From NCBI RefSeq assembly GCF_002939985.1, contig NZ_MDFM01000003.1, positions 62,001 through 126,000 of the forward strand: a stretch of DNA of 64,000 nucleotides, read 5' to 3'. This document shows positions 29,973 through 39,377 of the stretch, piece after piece. Source of the DNA: Xanthomonas hortorum pv. cynarae. Its GTDB lineage: Bacteria; Pseudomonadota; Gammaproteobacteria; Xanthomonadales; Xanthomonadaceae. Position numbers and translations under genes: made by a program. Each line of letters opens with the position of its first letter. The stretch's first letter is position 1. The notes beneath the pieces are model-generated. The model had not been told where the DNA came from. It was given only the letters and a program-made list of their open reading frames with translations, and made no database searches.

Positions 29973-30978
29973 GCGAAGCAAGCGCCGCCATGATCGCCTT
30001 CTGCACATGCAGGCGATTTTCGGCTTCATCGATGGCGATGCAGTTGGGCGAATCCATTACCGCGTCGGTGGCCTTGACGTTGCGACGCAACGGCAGGCAG
30101 TGCGAGAACACGCCGTTGTTGGTCAGCGCCATCTTGCGTTCGTCGACGATGAAATGCTGGTACTGGTCGCGGATCGGCTTTTCCGGCTCCCAGTTGCCGA
30201 AGAACGGCAACGCGCCCCAGCTCTTGGCATACACCACGTCGGCACCGGCATAGGCGCTGTCGATATCGTGGCTGACCTGCAGCGAGCCGCCGCTTTCGGC
30301 CACGTTCTGCGCCGCCCACTCCATGTAACGCGGGTCCAGAATGTAGTCCGGCGTCGGGCACAACAAGGTCACGTCCATGCCCATGCGGGTGGCGATGGTC
30401 AGCGCCGAGTTGGCCACCGCGGTGTTCAACGGCTTGGGGTGATAGGTCCAGGTCAGCACGTACTTCTTGCCGCGCAGATCCTGCGTGCCGAAGTGTTCCT
30501 GCAGCGCCATCGCGTGCGCCAGCTCCTGGCACGGGTGGGTGATGGTCTCCATGTTGATCACCGGCACCGGCGAATACTTGGCAAAGCTCTTGAGCACCTG
30601 GTCCTCGCGGTCCTTGGACCAGTCGACGAACTTGGGAAACGCGCGCACGCCGATCAGGTCCACATAGCGGCCCAGCACCCGCGCCACTTCGGCGATGTGC
30701 TCTTCGGTATCGCCATCCATCACCGTGCCCAGATTGAACTCGATCGGCCAGGCATCCTTGCCCGGCTGCAGCACCACCGCATGCCCGCCCAGCTGGAACG
30801 CGCCCAGCTCGAAGCTGGTACGGGTGCGCATGGACGGGTTGAAAAACACCAGCGCGATCGATTTGCCCTTCAGCTCGCTTCCCAGCTTGTTGCGTTTGAA
30901 CAACGCGGCCTGGGTCAACAGCGCGTCCAGTTCGGCGCGGCTCCAGTCCTGGGTGTTCAAGAAGTGCTTCAGTGACAT
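29947..30978 (-). CDS. argF': N-acetyl-L-ornithine carbamoyltransferase
   Basis: Carbamoylates N-acetylornithine rather than ornithine, the step that defines the xanthomonad arginine route. 343 residues; carbamoyl-phosphate motif SMRTRTSFE (about 49-57) and HPCQELAHA (about 148-156). The residues known to distinguish this enzyme from ornithine carbamoyltransferase are present: W77, E144, and K302 in LRRNVKATD. The last residues AGIGNRE are encoded by the family E repeat, a few residues beyond the usual end. The ATG at 30978 is preceded by AAGGA. It is the first gene of the minus-strand array, 106 nt downstream of a terminator-like hairpin. Confidence 0.94.
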   Translation of the reverse strand: MSLKHFLNTQDWSRAELDALLTQAALFKRNKLGSELKGKSIALVFFNPSMRTRTSFELGAFQLGGHAVVLQPGKDAWPIEFNLGTVMDGDTEEHIAEVARVLGRYVDLIGVRAFPKFVDWSKDREDQVLKSFAKYSPVPVINMETITHPCQELAHAMALQEHFGTQDLRGKKYVLTWTYHPKPLNTAVANSALTIATRMGMDVTLLCPTPDYILDPRYMEWAAQNVAESGGSLQVSHDIDSAYAGADVVYAKSWGALPFFGNWEPEKPIRDQYQHFIVDERKMALTNNGVFSHCLPLRRNVKATDAVMDSPNCIAIDEAENRLHVQKAIMAALASQAGIGNRE

Positions 30979-31084
30979 CGATCGATCCTTGTGCTGCGTG
31001 CTTCTGCTGCGTGGTCCGCCAGGAGCGACGGGGTGCGCGACATGCGCGTTTCTTGCGGTTGAAACTTTTATGACGCCTGAAACG

Positions 31085-31112
31085 AAAAAACCCAGCCTTG
31101 AGGCTGGGTTTT
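31085..31112 (-). terminator. Intrinsic terminator upstream of argF', possible attenuator
   Basis: On the minus strand AAAACCCAGCC-TCAA-GGCTGGGTTTT is followed by a T run, an 11-bp stem with a four-base loop. It lies after a short open frame and about 106 nt before argF'. The segment GCTGGGT at 31141-31147, overlapping the end of that frame, can pair with the left arm and so compete with the hairpin, as in attenuators. It could also simply end transcripts from the gene at 31291-31815. Confidence 0.75.
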
Positions 31113-31138
31113 CAACAACGGACAGCAAAACGCCCGGG

Positions 31139-31240
31139 TCACCCAGCGAAAATGTGGGATTCCGGTCGGCGGGCACGCGAGGTCATGCCGGAGGCCATCC
31201 GGGCGGCGCTGGTGTCGTGCTGAAAGGCGTTTGCGTGCAT
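31139..31240 (-). CDS. Possible leader peptide of the arg array
   Basis: 33-codon open frame beginning MHANAFQHD and ending ESHIFAG, with an Arg-rich stretch SRARRP at residues 21-26 (four Arg in all). GAGG lies 11 bases before the ATG. The stop codon overlaps the segment that could pair with the terminator hairpin downstream. Stalling at RARR during arginine shortage would favour the competing pairing and read-through into argF'. This is inferred from architecture only; codon use in so short a frame proves nothing. Confidence 0.35.
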   Translation of the reverse strand: MHANAFQHDTSAARMASGMTSRARRPESHIFAG

Positions 31241-31290
31241 AGGGCGCGAATCCTCGCATGCATGCGCGCACGGCGCAACCGCTGCGCGCG

Positions 31291-31815
31291 TCATCGCGGC
31301 GGCGCGACGATGGCGTCGGGAATGTACGGAGTCACCGAGACCCGGATACGCAGCCGGTTGCCCGGATCTTCCGGCAGCCGCGAACGGTACTTGGTGCCCT
31401 TGTAGACGTAATCCACATCGAAGGCGATCGGCCGCCGGAACTCGCGCGGCACTTCCACCACCCGGCAATTGCGCCGCGTGCTGGTCGGCGGCACCGCCAC
31501 CGGTGCAGACGGCAGCTCGGGCCGGCGCGAAAACATCTCCTTGACCGAATCGACCATCCGGTTGATCCGGCCTTCGTCGTCTACCGCAGGCGCAGCGGCG
31601 ACAGGCGCAATCTGCTCGGCCTCGCACTGTTCTTCGATGCGGGTGGCGCGCAAGGTCTGGTAGACCGGCTCCACGTTGAGCACCTGCGCGTAATCCAGCT
31701 TCACGTTCTCAATCACCACGACCCGGTTCTTGGGGTCAGGCTCTGCCGCATGCGCCGCCAGTGCCTGCCAGGCAAACACACACAGCAGCATGAAGAACAG
31801 GGAAGGTCGCATCAT
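31291..31815 (-). CDS. Secreted or periplasmic protein related to YcfJ/UmoD, without glycine zipper
   Basis: 174-residue protein with a signal peptide (residues 1-23, cleavage near AHAAEP). The segment VKLDYAQVLNVEPVYQTLRATRIEEQCE and the end YVYKGTKYRSRLPEDPGNRLRIRVSVTP resemble the two conserved parts of YcfJ/UmoD-like outer-membrane proteins. The glycine-zipper segment that usually joins them is missing, replaced by a Pro/Ala-rich linker. Function unknown. Two adjacent ATGs (31815 and 31812) are possible; the open frame continues upstream but the signal peptide fixes the start. Divergent from cysS. Confidence 0.65.
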   Translation of the reverse strand: MMRPSLFFMLLCVFAWQALAAHAAEPDPKNRVVVIENVKLDYAQVLNVEPVYQTLRATRIEEQCEAEQIAPVAAAPAVDDEGRINRMVDSVKEMFSRRPELPSAPVAVPPTSTRRNCRVVEVPREFRRPIAFDVDYVYKGTKYRSRLPEDPGNRLRIRVSVTPYIPDAIVAPPR

Positions 31816-31983
31816 TACCAGAGAAGGCGTCGCCAGGCAGTACGTAAGTGTATGGAGCTTGCGATCTCCGGGGCTGAACGCAACCCATCCGATTGCGAGT
31901 GCCGGCCATGACATGCCATTGCCTGGGGTTTGGTTCGCCTAGCCGCCGCGACCGGCTAGAATCGTGCAGTTACCCTTTTCCAG

Positions 31984-33429
31984 ATGCCGATGAGCCTGCG
32001 CCTGCACAACAACCTGACGCGGCGGGTCGAGCCGTTCGCGCCGCTCGATCCCACCAGCCCCACCCTGTATGTGTGCGGCCCCACCGTCTACAACTACGCG
32101 CATATCGGCAACGCCCGCGGCCCGGTGGTGTTCGATGTGCTTGCCGCGCTGCTGCGACGCCGCTATGGCGCGCTGCGCTACGCACGCAACATCACCGACG
32201 TGGACGACAAGATCAACGCCGCCGCCCAGGCGCAGGGCGTGCCGATCTCGACCATCACCGACCGCTTCGCTGCGATCTACCGCCAGGACATGGCTGCGCT
32301 CGGCGTGGTCCCCCCGGACATCGAGCCGGCAGCCACCGCGCATATTCCGCAAATCATGGCGATGATCGAGCAACTGATCGCCAACGGGCATGCCTATGCT
32401 GCCGAAGGCCACGTGCTGTTCGCGGTGGCCAGCTTCGAGCACTACGGCAAACTCTCGCGCCGCGATCCGGACGAGATGCTGGCCGGCGCGCGCGTGGATG
32501 TGGCCCCTTACAAGCGCGACCCCGGCGACTTCGTGCTGTGGAAACCCTCCAGCGACGACCTGCCCGGCTGGGAATCGCCCTGGGGCCGTGGCCGCCCGGG
32601 CTGGCATATCGAATGCTCGGCGATGGCCGCCGCGCACCTGGGCGCGACCATCGACATCCATGCCGGCGGCGTGGACCTGCAGTTCCCGCATCACGAGAAC
32701 GAGATCGCGCAGAGCGAGTGCGCGCATGGCGGGGCCACCTTTGCGCGGTTCTGGCTGCACAACGGCATGCTCAATTTCAGCGGCGCCAAGATGAGCAAGT
32801 CGCTGGGCAACATCGAAACCGTACACGACCTGATCGCCAGGCACCCGCCCGAAGCGCTGCGCTACGCCCTGCTGAGCGCGCATTACCGGCAGCCGCTGGA
32901 CTGGTCGGATGGCTTGATCGAGCAGGCCAAGAACACGTTGGATCGGCTGTATGGCACGTTGCGCGATCTGGCAGCCGTCGAAACCGATTCAGGCGTCGGC
33001 CCCACACAGCCGACCACGATTCCTGACGATGTGGAATCTGCGCTGGACGATGACCTCAATACGCCGCTGGCGCTTGCAGCACTGGCGAAGCTTGCGAAGG
33101 AGGCCAGCCGGGCACTGCACGATTTGGCACCGGCGGGCGGGCCGGACAGCGAGCGAAGCGGCGAGCATCTTGCGGCGCTGCGCCGAGCCAAATCCGATCT
33201 GCTCGGCGCAGGCCTGGCGCTAGGCTTGCTGCAGCAAGACCCGGCGGCCTGGTTCTCGCGCGGCACCGATGCCGGCGACGATGCGCGCATCACCACGCTG
33301 GTCGAAGAGCGCAATGCGGCAAAGAAAGCCAAGGATTTCGCCCGCGCCGACGCCATCCGCAAGCAACTGGCCGACGAAGGCATCGTGCTGGAAGACACCC
33401 CGCAGGGCGTACGCTGGAAGCGCGCATGA
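31984..33429 (+). CDS. cysS: Cysteinyl-tRNA synthetase
   Basis: Class I synthetase charging tRNA-Cys. 481 residues; HIGH-type motif HIGN at about 40 ([11 protein letters not shown]), KMSKS at about 268 (AKMSKSLGN), and zinc ligands in [13 protein letters not shown] and PHHENE. The C-terminal anticodon-binding part has the usual [28 protein letters not shown] gives two possible ATGs (31984 and 31990). It is monocistronic, divergent from the YcfJ-like gene. Confidence 0.96.
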   Translation: MPMSLRLHNNLTRRVEPFAPLDPTSPTLYVCGPTVYNYAHIGNARGPVVFDVLAALLRRRYGALRYARNITDVDDKINAAAQAQGVPISTITDRFAAIYRQDMAALGVVPPDIEPAATAHIPQIMAMIEQLIANGHAYAAEGHVLFAVASFEHYGKLSRRDPDEMLAGARVDVAPYKRDPGDFVLWKPSSDDLPGWESPWGRGRPGWHIECSAMAAAHLGATIDIHAGGVDLQFPHHENEIAQSECAHGGATFARFWLHNGMLNFSGAKMSKSLGNIETVHDLIARHPPEALRYALLSAHYRQPLDWSDGLIEQAKNTLDRLYGTLRDLAAVETDSGVGPTQPTTIPDDVESALDDDLNTPLALAALAKLAKEASRALHDLAPAGGPDSERSGEHLAALRRAKSDLLGAGLALGLLQQDPAAWFSRGTDAGDDARITTLVEERNAAKKAKDFARADAIRKQLADEGIVLEDTPQGVRWKRA

Positions 33430-33434
33430 TCTTA

Positions 33435-33680
33435 TTCCCTTCTCCCTGCGGGAGAAGATGGCGCGCAGCGCCGGATGAGGGTGCGGGCGAAGCCTCGCTG
33501 AAACTAGATGCGGGTGGCTTCGCTCATCGCTTAAAAATCGATGCGCGAGGCTTCGCCCGTACCCTCACCCAAACCCCCGCTCCGCGCCCCGGCCCGCGCT
33601 GGCGGCGCGGGCGCTCCAAGGCACGCGCGCCAGTGGCGCGCAAACCGCGCCTTCTCGCCCCATAGGGAGAGGGGCTTTCA
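33435..33680. repeat. REP-like palindromic element (family R2, copy 2)
   Basis: Fills the cysS-sufE gap. It shares CGGATGAGGGTGCGGGCGAA and the end AGGGAGAGGGGCTTTC with the copy at 28502-28633, but carries extra internal stem blocks (GGCGGCGCGGGCGC and GCGCGCCAGTGGCGCG). No gene can be seen in the gap. Confidence 0.78.
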
Positions 33681-33702
33681 CAGAATTGATTCTGGACTTT
33701 AG

Positions 33703-34140
33703 ATGACCACTACCCCCTTCCCGCTCGAACCCACCGCCATCGAAGCACAGGCCACCATCGCCGAGGAATTTTCCTTCTTCAGCGATTGGTCCGAGCGCTA
33801 CCAGTACCTGATCGACCTGGGCCGCAAGTTGCCCACTTTCCCGGAACAGTGGAAGACCGAAGAACACCGCCTGCATGGCTGCCAGTCGATGGTGTGGATC
33901 GTGCCGGAGGGCAACGCCGAGCGGCTGGACTTCCACGCCGTCAGCGATTCAGCCATCGTCTCCGGGCTGATCTATCTCGCCTTGCGCGTGTACTCCGGGC
34001 GTAGCGCGCAGGAGATCATGGCCACCGAGCCGGACTACATCGCCGGCATTGGCCTGGCCAAGCACCTGTCGCCGACCCGCAGCAACGGTGTGGCGGCGAT
34101 GCTGGCCTTCATTCGCGACACCGCCCGCGCCCAGCAGTGA
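33703..34140 (+). CDS. sufE: SufE-like sulfur acceptor
   Basis: 145-residue protein that accepts persulfide sulfur from a SufS-type cysteine desulfurase for Fe-S cluster assembly. The acceptor cysteine is C60 in RLHGCQSMVW, in the normal place and context. The stop overlaps the GTG start of the following transporter (GTGA). No sufBCDS genes are nearby in the window. Confidence 0.92.
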   Translation: MTTTPFPLEPTAIEAQATIAEEFSFFSDWSERYQYLIDLGRKLPTFPEQWKTEEHRLHGCQSMVWIVPEGNAERLDFHAVSDSAIVSGLIYLALRVYSGRSAQEIMATEPDYIAGIGLAKHLSPTRSNGVAAMLAFIRDTARAQQ

Positions 34141-35390
34141 GCACGCCCACGCCTCCCTCGCCTGCCGCCTCGCTGCGCACGCTGTTCGCCTACCCCGGCT
34201 TCGGCCTGGTGCTACTGTATCGCGTGGCGGCGATGCTGTCGTATCAGATAGTCGCAGTCACGGTCGGTTGGCATATCTACGAGATCACCCGCAATCCGCT
34301 CTCGCTCGGGCTGATCGGCCTGGCGGAGATCCTGCCGTTCTTCTGCATCGCGCCGTTTGCCGGCTATCTGGTCGATCATCTGCCGCGCCGACGCCTCGGC
34401 ATGGTCGCGGTGCTAGGCCTGGTCGCCACTGCGCTACTGCTGTTGGCGATCACGCATGGCTGGCTGCCGGTACAAGGCGTGTGGCCGATCTATGCGGCCA
34501 TCGCACTGACCGGTGCGGCGCGCTCGTTCCTGTCGCCGGTTTACAACGCCTTGTTCGCGCGTGCGTTGCCACGCGAAGCCTTCGCGCGCGGCGCCAGCAT
34601 CGGCAGCGTCACTTTTCAGGCCGGCATGGTCATCGGCCCGGCGCTGGGCGGCGTGCTGGTCGGCTGGGGCGGCAAGGGCCTGGCGTATGGCGTTGCGGCG
34701 AGTGTGGCGTTGGTGGCGATCCTGGCGCTGGCCCTGTTGCGCGTCAGCGAGCCGGTCAACGAGGGCCCACGCGCGCCGATCTTTCGCAGCATCGCCGAAG
34801 GTGCGCAATTCGTGCTGTCCAACCAGATCATGCTGGGCGCGATGGCGCTGGACATGTTTTCGGTGCTGCTGGGTGGCGCGGTGTCGATGCTGCCCGCCTT
34901 CATCCACGACATCCTGCACTACGGTCCGGAAGGCCTGGGCATCCTGCGCGGCGCACCGGCACTGGGCTCGATCGTGGTCGGCGTGTGGCTGGCGCGGCAC
35001 CCGCTGCAGCGCAATGCCGGGCGCATCCTGATGCTGTCGGTGGCCGGTTTCGGGTTGTGCACGATCGCGTTCGGCCTGTCGCGGCATTTCTGGCTGTCGG
35101 CGGCGATCCTGCTGGTCTACGGCATGTGCGACGGCGTCTCGGTGGTGGTGCGTCAGACCATCCTGCAGCTGGCCACGCCCGATGCGATGCGCGGCCGGGT
35201 GTCGTCGATCAACGGCATCTTCATCGGCTCGTCCAACGAGCTGGGCGCGTTCTACGACGGGGTGATGGCGCGCCTGGTCGGCCTGGTGCCGGCGGTGGTG
35301 ATCGGCGGCGGCGTCACGCTGGGCGTGGTTGCGACCACCGCGTGGAAGGCGCCGAAGCTACGCAAGCTGGATCTGCGCGATTTGCAGTGA
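34137..35390 (+). CDS. MFS transporter (EntS/MFS_3-like exporter)
   Basis: 417-residue, 12-helix major facilitator. Features include YEITRNPLSLGLIGLAEILP and RRRLGMVAV in the cytoplasmic loop between helices 2 and 3, and GMCDGVSVVVRQTILQLATPDAMRGRVSSING before the last helices. This layout fits the EntS-like group that exports siderophores or drugs; the substrate is unknown. It begins with GTG within the sufE stop, so it is cotranslated with sufE, and ends at a clear terminator. Confidence 0.85.
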   Translation: MSTPTPPSPAASLRTLFAYPGFGLVLLYRVAAMLSYQIVAVTVGWHIYEITRNPLSLGLIGLAEILPFFCIAPFAGYLVDHLPRRRLGMVAVLGLVATALLLLAITHGWLPVQGVWPIYAAIALTGAARSFLSPVYNALFARALPREAFARGASIGSVTFQAGMVIGPALGGVLVGWGGKGLAYGVAASVALVAILALALLRVSEPVNEGPRAPIFRSIAEGAQFVLSNQIMLGAMALDMFSVLLGGAVSMLPAFIHDILHYGPEGLGILRGAPALGSIVVGVWLARHPLQRNAGRILMLSVAGFGLCTIAFGLSRHFWLSAAILLVYGMCDGVSVVVRQTILQLATPDAMRGRVSSINGIFIGSSNELGAFYDGVMARLVGLVPAVVIGGGVTLGVVATTAWKAPKLRKLDLRDLQ

Positions 35391-35452
35391 CGTGCGCAAT
35401 GGCGAGATGCCGGTAGCGAACGCAGCCGGCATCCCTGTTCCCTTGACGCATC

Positions 35453-35481
35453 AAAAACCCCGCACATGGCGGGGTTTTTTT
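35453..35481. terminator. Bidirectional terminator between the MFS gene and dksA
   Basis: AAAAACCCCGC and GCGGGGTTTTTTT form a stem of about 12 bp with A and T tracts on both sides, so it can stop transcripts arriving from the MFS gene and from dksA. Confidence 0.88.
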
Positions 35482-35529
35482 AGTCGACCAATGACGCTTC
35501 GACGCTTACTGAACGATCAATCCTAACGA

Positions 35530-36570
35530 TCAATCGCCGTGCTGCTTCTGCAGATGCTCCCAACGCTCTTGCGCGTCGATGGTGCGCTCGGCGGTCAGAC
35601 GCGCTTCCAGGCGGTCCAGGCCGATCTCTTCGCCGGTGTCCACACAATAGCCGTAGTCGCCGTCTTCCAGACGCTTGAGCGTGCTGTCGATCTTGGAGAT
35701 CAGCTTGCGTGCACGGTCGCGGGCGCGCAGTTCAAGCGAGTTCTCGGTCTCGCGGGTGGCACGCTCGGCTTCGTCGCCGATATCGCGCACTTCTTCGCGC
35801 AGGTTCTCGATGGTCTGCTTGGATTCCTCGACCATCTCGTTGCGCCACCGCTGCAGACGCTGACGGAAGTACTCCTGCTGCAGCTTGCTCATGTACTCCT
35901 CGTCCGCGGCAGGCTTGTAGCCCTGCGGCAGGATCGGGCGACCGGTGGTCTCGTCGATCTTGTAGTCGACCACCTTGTACTTGGTCTTGGGCGTCGGGCT
36001 GGACGACTTGGCAGTCACGGCCACGGCCACCTTACCGACCGGACGGGTCGCGGCGGGCTTGGCGGGGGCTTCGGTTTTGGTTGGTGTTTTTGCTGAAGAT
36101 TTCGAAACGGGCACGGGATTCTTAACTGACGGGGTCGCAGGCTTTGCCGGCTTCGCAGGGACGGCCTTGGGGGCCGGTGCGGGCGCGGGCTTTTCAGCCT
36201 TGACCGGGACTGACTTGGCCGGAGTCGGCTTGGCAGCCGGCTTCGGTACGGACTTGGGCGCCACCGGCGTGGCGGCCGGTTTGGCGGCAGCCGGAGCTGC
36301 CTTGTTTGCCGCCGGCTTTGCAGCACTCTTGGCGGCCGGTTTTACAGGTTTAACAGCCGCGGGCTGGGGCACTGCGGCCTTGGAGGCCGGCGCCGGCTTG
36401 GCAGCGGCCTTGGTCACAGCTGCCTTCTTGGCAACAGGTTGCTTGGTGGCCGGCGTCGCCTGCTTGGCAGCCGGTTTTGCAGCGGCAGGCGCCGCCGCTT
36501 TCTTCGCAACGGGTTTGGCGGACTTCTTGGCGGCCTCTACGGCCTTGTTTGCAGTTTTTTTAGCAGCCAC
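35530..36570 (-). CDS. dksA: DksA-family RNA polymerase factor with a long Ala/Lys/Pro-rich tail and no zinc finger
   Basis: 346 residues, against about 150 for E. coli DksA. Residues 1-195 are a low-complexity, histone H1-like chain of Ala, Lys and Pro. The DksA part begins near 210 (GRPILPQGYKP). Its coiled coil carries the tip residues D263 and D266 followed by A268 (RDIGDEAE), which act in the RNA polymerase secondary channel with ppGpp. The C-terminal globule keeps the fold pattern (YGYCVDTGEEIGLDRLEARLTAERTIDAQERWE), but only C309 of the four zinc cysteines remains. It is probably a zinc-independent DksA. The basic tail may bind DNA or RNA (inference). Confidence 0.9.
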   Translation of the reverse strand: MAAKKTANKAVEAAKKSAKPVAKKAAAPAAAKPAAKQATPATKQPVAKKAAVTKAAAKPAPASKAAVPQPAAVKPVKPAAKSAAKPAANKAAPAAAKPAATPVAPKSVPKPAAKPTPAKSVPVKAEKPAPAPAPKAVPAKPAKPATPSVKNPVPVSKSSAKTPTKTEAPAKPAATRPVGKVAVAVTAKSSSPTPKTKYKVVDYKIDETTGRPILPQGYKPAADEEYMSKLQQEYFRQRLQRWRNEMVEESKQTIENLREEVRDIGDEAERATRETENSLELRARDRARKLISKIDSTLKRLEDGDYGYCVDTGEEIGLDRLEARLTAERTIDAQERWEHLQKQHGD

Positions 36571-36678
36571 GAAACGCTCATCCTTGGTTCCCCCGGGGCC
36601 CGGGAAAGCGGGCCTTTATAGCTTACCCCAAGGACCCCCGGCAACCACCCATTAGTCCAAGTGGCATATCATTGGCAA

Positions 36679-36954
36679 GTGATCTCACGCCTGCTCATCG
36701 CGCTGCTGCGCTTCTACAAAATATTCATTAGCCCTCTGTTAGGGCCGCGCTGCCGGTTTGCGCCCAGTTGCTCGGAGTATGCAATGACCGCGATCGGCCG
36801 CTTCGGCCCGCTTCGCGGCTGCTGGCTGGCTGCGCGCCGGCTGGGCCGTTGCCATCCTTTCCATCCGGGCGGGTTCGATCCCGTCCCCGACGCGCCCACA
36901 TCCGCGTCTTCGCCCTCTTCCACTTCCTGCCGCTGCAAAGGACCCCACCCATGA
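36679..36954 (+). CDS. yidD: Membrane protein insertion efficiency factor YidD
   Basis: Small membrane-associated protein of the YidD (UPF0161) family, with the signature [25 protein letters not shown] and KCHPFHPGG-like [14 protein letters not shown]. It assists YidC-dependent insertion. 91 residues from the GTG at 36679, which matches the family N-terminus ([13 protein letters not shown]); the GTG at 36661 would add six residues. The stop overlaps the pyrC start. In many bacteria yidD sits with rnpA and yidC; here it is beside pyrC. Confidence 0.85.
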   Translation: MISRLLIALLRFYKIFISPLLGPRCRFAPSCSEYAMTAIGRFGPLRGCWLAARRLGRCHPFHPGGFDPVPDAPTSASSPSSTSCRCKGPHP

Positions 36955-38300
36955 GCCGAACCGTCATCGTCAATGCCCGCCTGGTCAATGAAGGCAAGGA
37001 GTTCGATGCCGATCTCCTGATCGAAGCTGGCCGCATCGCCAAGATCGCCGACAAGATCACTCCGGCTGCAGGCGATACGGTGGTGGACGCGGCCGGGCGC
37101 TGGGTGCTGCCGGGCATGATCGACGACCAGGTGCACTTCCGCGAGCCGGGGCTGACCCACAAGGGCGATATCGCCACCGAATCCGGCGCTGCCGTGGCCG
37201 GCGGCCTGACCAGCTTCATGGACATGCCCAACACCAATCCGCCGACCCTGGATGCGGCTGCGCTGCAGTCCAAGTACGACGCCGCAGCCGGGCGCGCCTG
37301 GGCCAATTACGGCTTCTACATGGGCGCCAGCAACGACAATCTGGCCGCGATCCAGACGCTGGATCCCAAGACCGCGCCGGGCATCAAGGTGTTCATGGGC
37401 GCCTCCACCGGCAACATGCTGGTCGACAACCCCGAGACGCTGGACGCGATCTTCCGCGACGCGCCGACGCCGATCATCACCCACTGCGAAGACACCCCGA
37501 CCATCGATGCGACGCTGGCCGAATTCAAGGAAAGGTACGGCGATGCGCTGACTCCGGAGATGCACCCGGACATCCGCTCGCGCGAGGCCTGCCTGAAGTC
37601 TTCGCAGCTGGCGGTGTCGCTGGCGCGCAAGCACAACACCCGCCTGCACGTGCTGCATATCTCCACCGCCAACGAGCTGGCGCTGTTCGAAGCCGGCCCG
37701 CTGGTCGACGCCGACGGCAAAGTGCGCAAGCGCATCACCGCCGAGACCTGCATCCACTTTTTGCGCTTCGACCGCAGCGATTACGCGCGGCTGGGCAACC
37801 TGATCAAGTGCAACCCCGCGATCAAGGACGCCGACGACCGCCTGGCGCTGATCGAAGCGCTGGCCGAAGACGTCATCGACGTGCTCGCCACCGACCACGC
37901 CCCGCATACCTGGGAAGAGAAGCAGAAGCCCTACGCGCAGGCACCGTCGGGCCTGCCCTTGGTGCAGTACGCGCTGGTCGCCGCGCTGGAGCTGGTGCAT
38001 GAAGGCAAGCTGCCGATCACCCGCATCGTGCAGAAGTTCGCGCATGCGCCGGCGCAGTTGTTCGATGTGGAAGAACGCGGTTTTCTGCGCGAAGGCTATT
38101 TCGCCGACCTGGTGATGATCGACAACACCCCGTTCACCGTGAAGCGCGAGCAGGTGCTGTCCAAGTGCGGCTGGTCGCCGTTCGAAGGCACCACCTTCCG
38201 CTCGCGCATCGCCGCGACCTGGGTCAACGGCCAGCAGGTGTGGGATGGCGAACAGTTGGTCGGCAGTGCCGCCGGTCAGCGCCTGACCTTCGACCGCTGA
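36951..38300 (+). CDS. pyrC: Dihydroorotase
   Basis: Third step of pyrimidine synthesis: reversible cyclisation of carbamoyl-aspartate to dihydroorotate. 449-residue amidohydrolase. The metal site starts with the variant [15 protein letters not shown] (about 60-74), followed by [18 protein letters not shown] and [13 protein letters not shown]. It is the long, class I-like type rather than the 350-aa E. coli type. The ATG at 36951 overlaps the yidD stop; the gene ends one base into the following peptidase gene. Confidence 0.93.
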   Translation: MSRTVIVNARLVNEGKEFDADLLIEAGRIAKIADKITPAAGDTVVDAAGRWVLPGMIDDQVHFREPGLTHKGDIATESGAAVAGGLTSFMDMPNTNPPTLDAAALQSKYDAAAGRAWANYGFYMGASNDNLAAIQTLDPKTAPGIKVFMGASTGNMLVDNPETLDAIFRDAPTPIITHCEDTPTIDATLAEFKERYGDALTPEMHPDIRSREACLKSSQLAVSLARKHNTRLHVLHISTANELALFEAGPLVDADGKVRKRITAETCIHFLRFDRSDYARLGNLIKCNPAIKDADDRLALIEALAEDVIDVLATDHAPHTWEEKQKPYAQAPSGLPLVQYALVAALELVHEGKLPITRIVQKFAHAPAQLFDVEERGFLREGYFADLVMIDNTPFTVKREQVLSKCGWSPFEGTTFRSRIAATWVNGQQVWDGEQLVGSAAGQRLTFDR

Positions 38301-39139
38301 TGCGCGCAGCCCTGTTTGGCGCCTGGCTTGCGCTGGCACCGCTCGCGTTTGCTGTTGGCAGCGCCGCTGCGCAGTCCGCGGCCGCTGCAGAGGTGGTGTT
38401 TCCGCCAAGCGCCTCGCAAGGCGCGATGGTGATCGGCAAGGTGCCGGCGGGCAGCCAGGTGCAGTACGCCGGCCGTACGCTGCGGGTGAGCGGCTATGGC
38501 AGCGTGGTGTTCGGTATCGGCCGCGATGCCACCGGCCCGTTACAGGTGCAGATCACCCGGCCCGATGGCGGCAAGGAGACTGCCAGCATCGCAGTGACGC
38601 CACGCGATTGGCCGGTGGAACGTGTCAACGGCGTGCCTCCCAAGACCGTCAACCCGCCTGCGGCGATCGCCGAGCGGATCAAGCGCGAACAGGCGCAGGT
38701 CACTGCCGCGCGCGATCGCGACGATGCGCGCACCGATTTCGCGCAGCCCTTCATCTGGCCGGTGCAGGGCCGCATCAGCGGGCGCTTCGGCAATGCACGT
38801 GTCTACAACGGCCAGCCCGGTGCCGGTCATTCGGGCATGGATATCGCGGTACCCACCGGCACACCGGTCAAGGCGCCGGCCGCCGGCGTGGTCACCTTCG
38901 CCGCGCCGGATCTGTATCTGACCGGCGGTACGGTGCTGCTGGACCATGGCTTCGGGGTGAGCTCCAACTTTCTGCACCTGTCGCGCATCGACGTGAAAGT
39001 GGGCGATCGCGTGGAGCAGGGTCAGATGATTGCTGCGGTGGGCGCCACCGGGCGCGCGACCGGGCCACATCTGCATTGGGGGATGAATTGGTTCGATGTG
39101 CGCATCGATCCGTTGCTGGTACTTGAGCGCAACAAATAA
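38300..39139 (+). CDS. M23 (LytM-type) metallopeptidase
   Basis: 279-residue secreted peptidase with a signal peptide (cleavage near GSAAA, about residues 20-30), an N-terminal beta-rich domain (about 30-110), and a C-terminal M23 domain (about 150-275). The zinc and catalytic residues H177, D181 (HSGMDIA), H257 and H259 (PHLHWGM) are intact, so it is probably an active peptidoglycan endopeptidase or amidase activator. The start overlaps the pyrC stop by one base, making yidD-pyrC-M23 one transcription unit. Confidence 0.9.
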   Translation: MRAALFGAWLALAPLAFAVGSAAAQSAAAAEVVFPPSASQGAMVIGKVPAGSQVQYAGRTLRVSGYGSVVFGIGRDATGPLQVQITRPDGGKETASIAVTPRDWPVERVNGVPPKTVNPPAAIAERIKREQAQVTAARDRDDARTDFAQPFIWPVQGRISGRFGNARVYNGQPGAGHSGMDIAVPTGTPVKAPAAGVVTFAAPDLYLTGGTVLLDHGFGVSSNFLHLSRIDVKVGDRVEQGQMIAAVGATGRATGPHLHWGMNWFDVRIDPLLVLERNK

Positions 39140-39377
39140 AGCCGTTGGGTAGCGAAATGAAACAGCGGGCACTGGTTGCCTCAGCGTGGCGGCCTGTTCT
39201 CTGCGGCCTACCCGCTGTGCCTGTGTTGGTCGCGGGGCTTTGGGGTATAACCGGGACGATCTTCGATCCTCGATCCTCGCCACTTTCGTAACGAGCGATC
39301 GAGCCAGACGGTTGGTCCACCGCTGCGGCGTGGGACGTGCTTCATCTCCCCTCCCCCGACTGCAGGAGATGTGCGAC

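Noticed and set aside
31068-31271. Alternative 67-codon Arg-rich leader frame (MRGFAPYARKR) before argF'
   Set aside because: It reads straight through the terminator hairpin and so does not have attenuator geometry; the 33-codon frame fits better.
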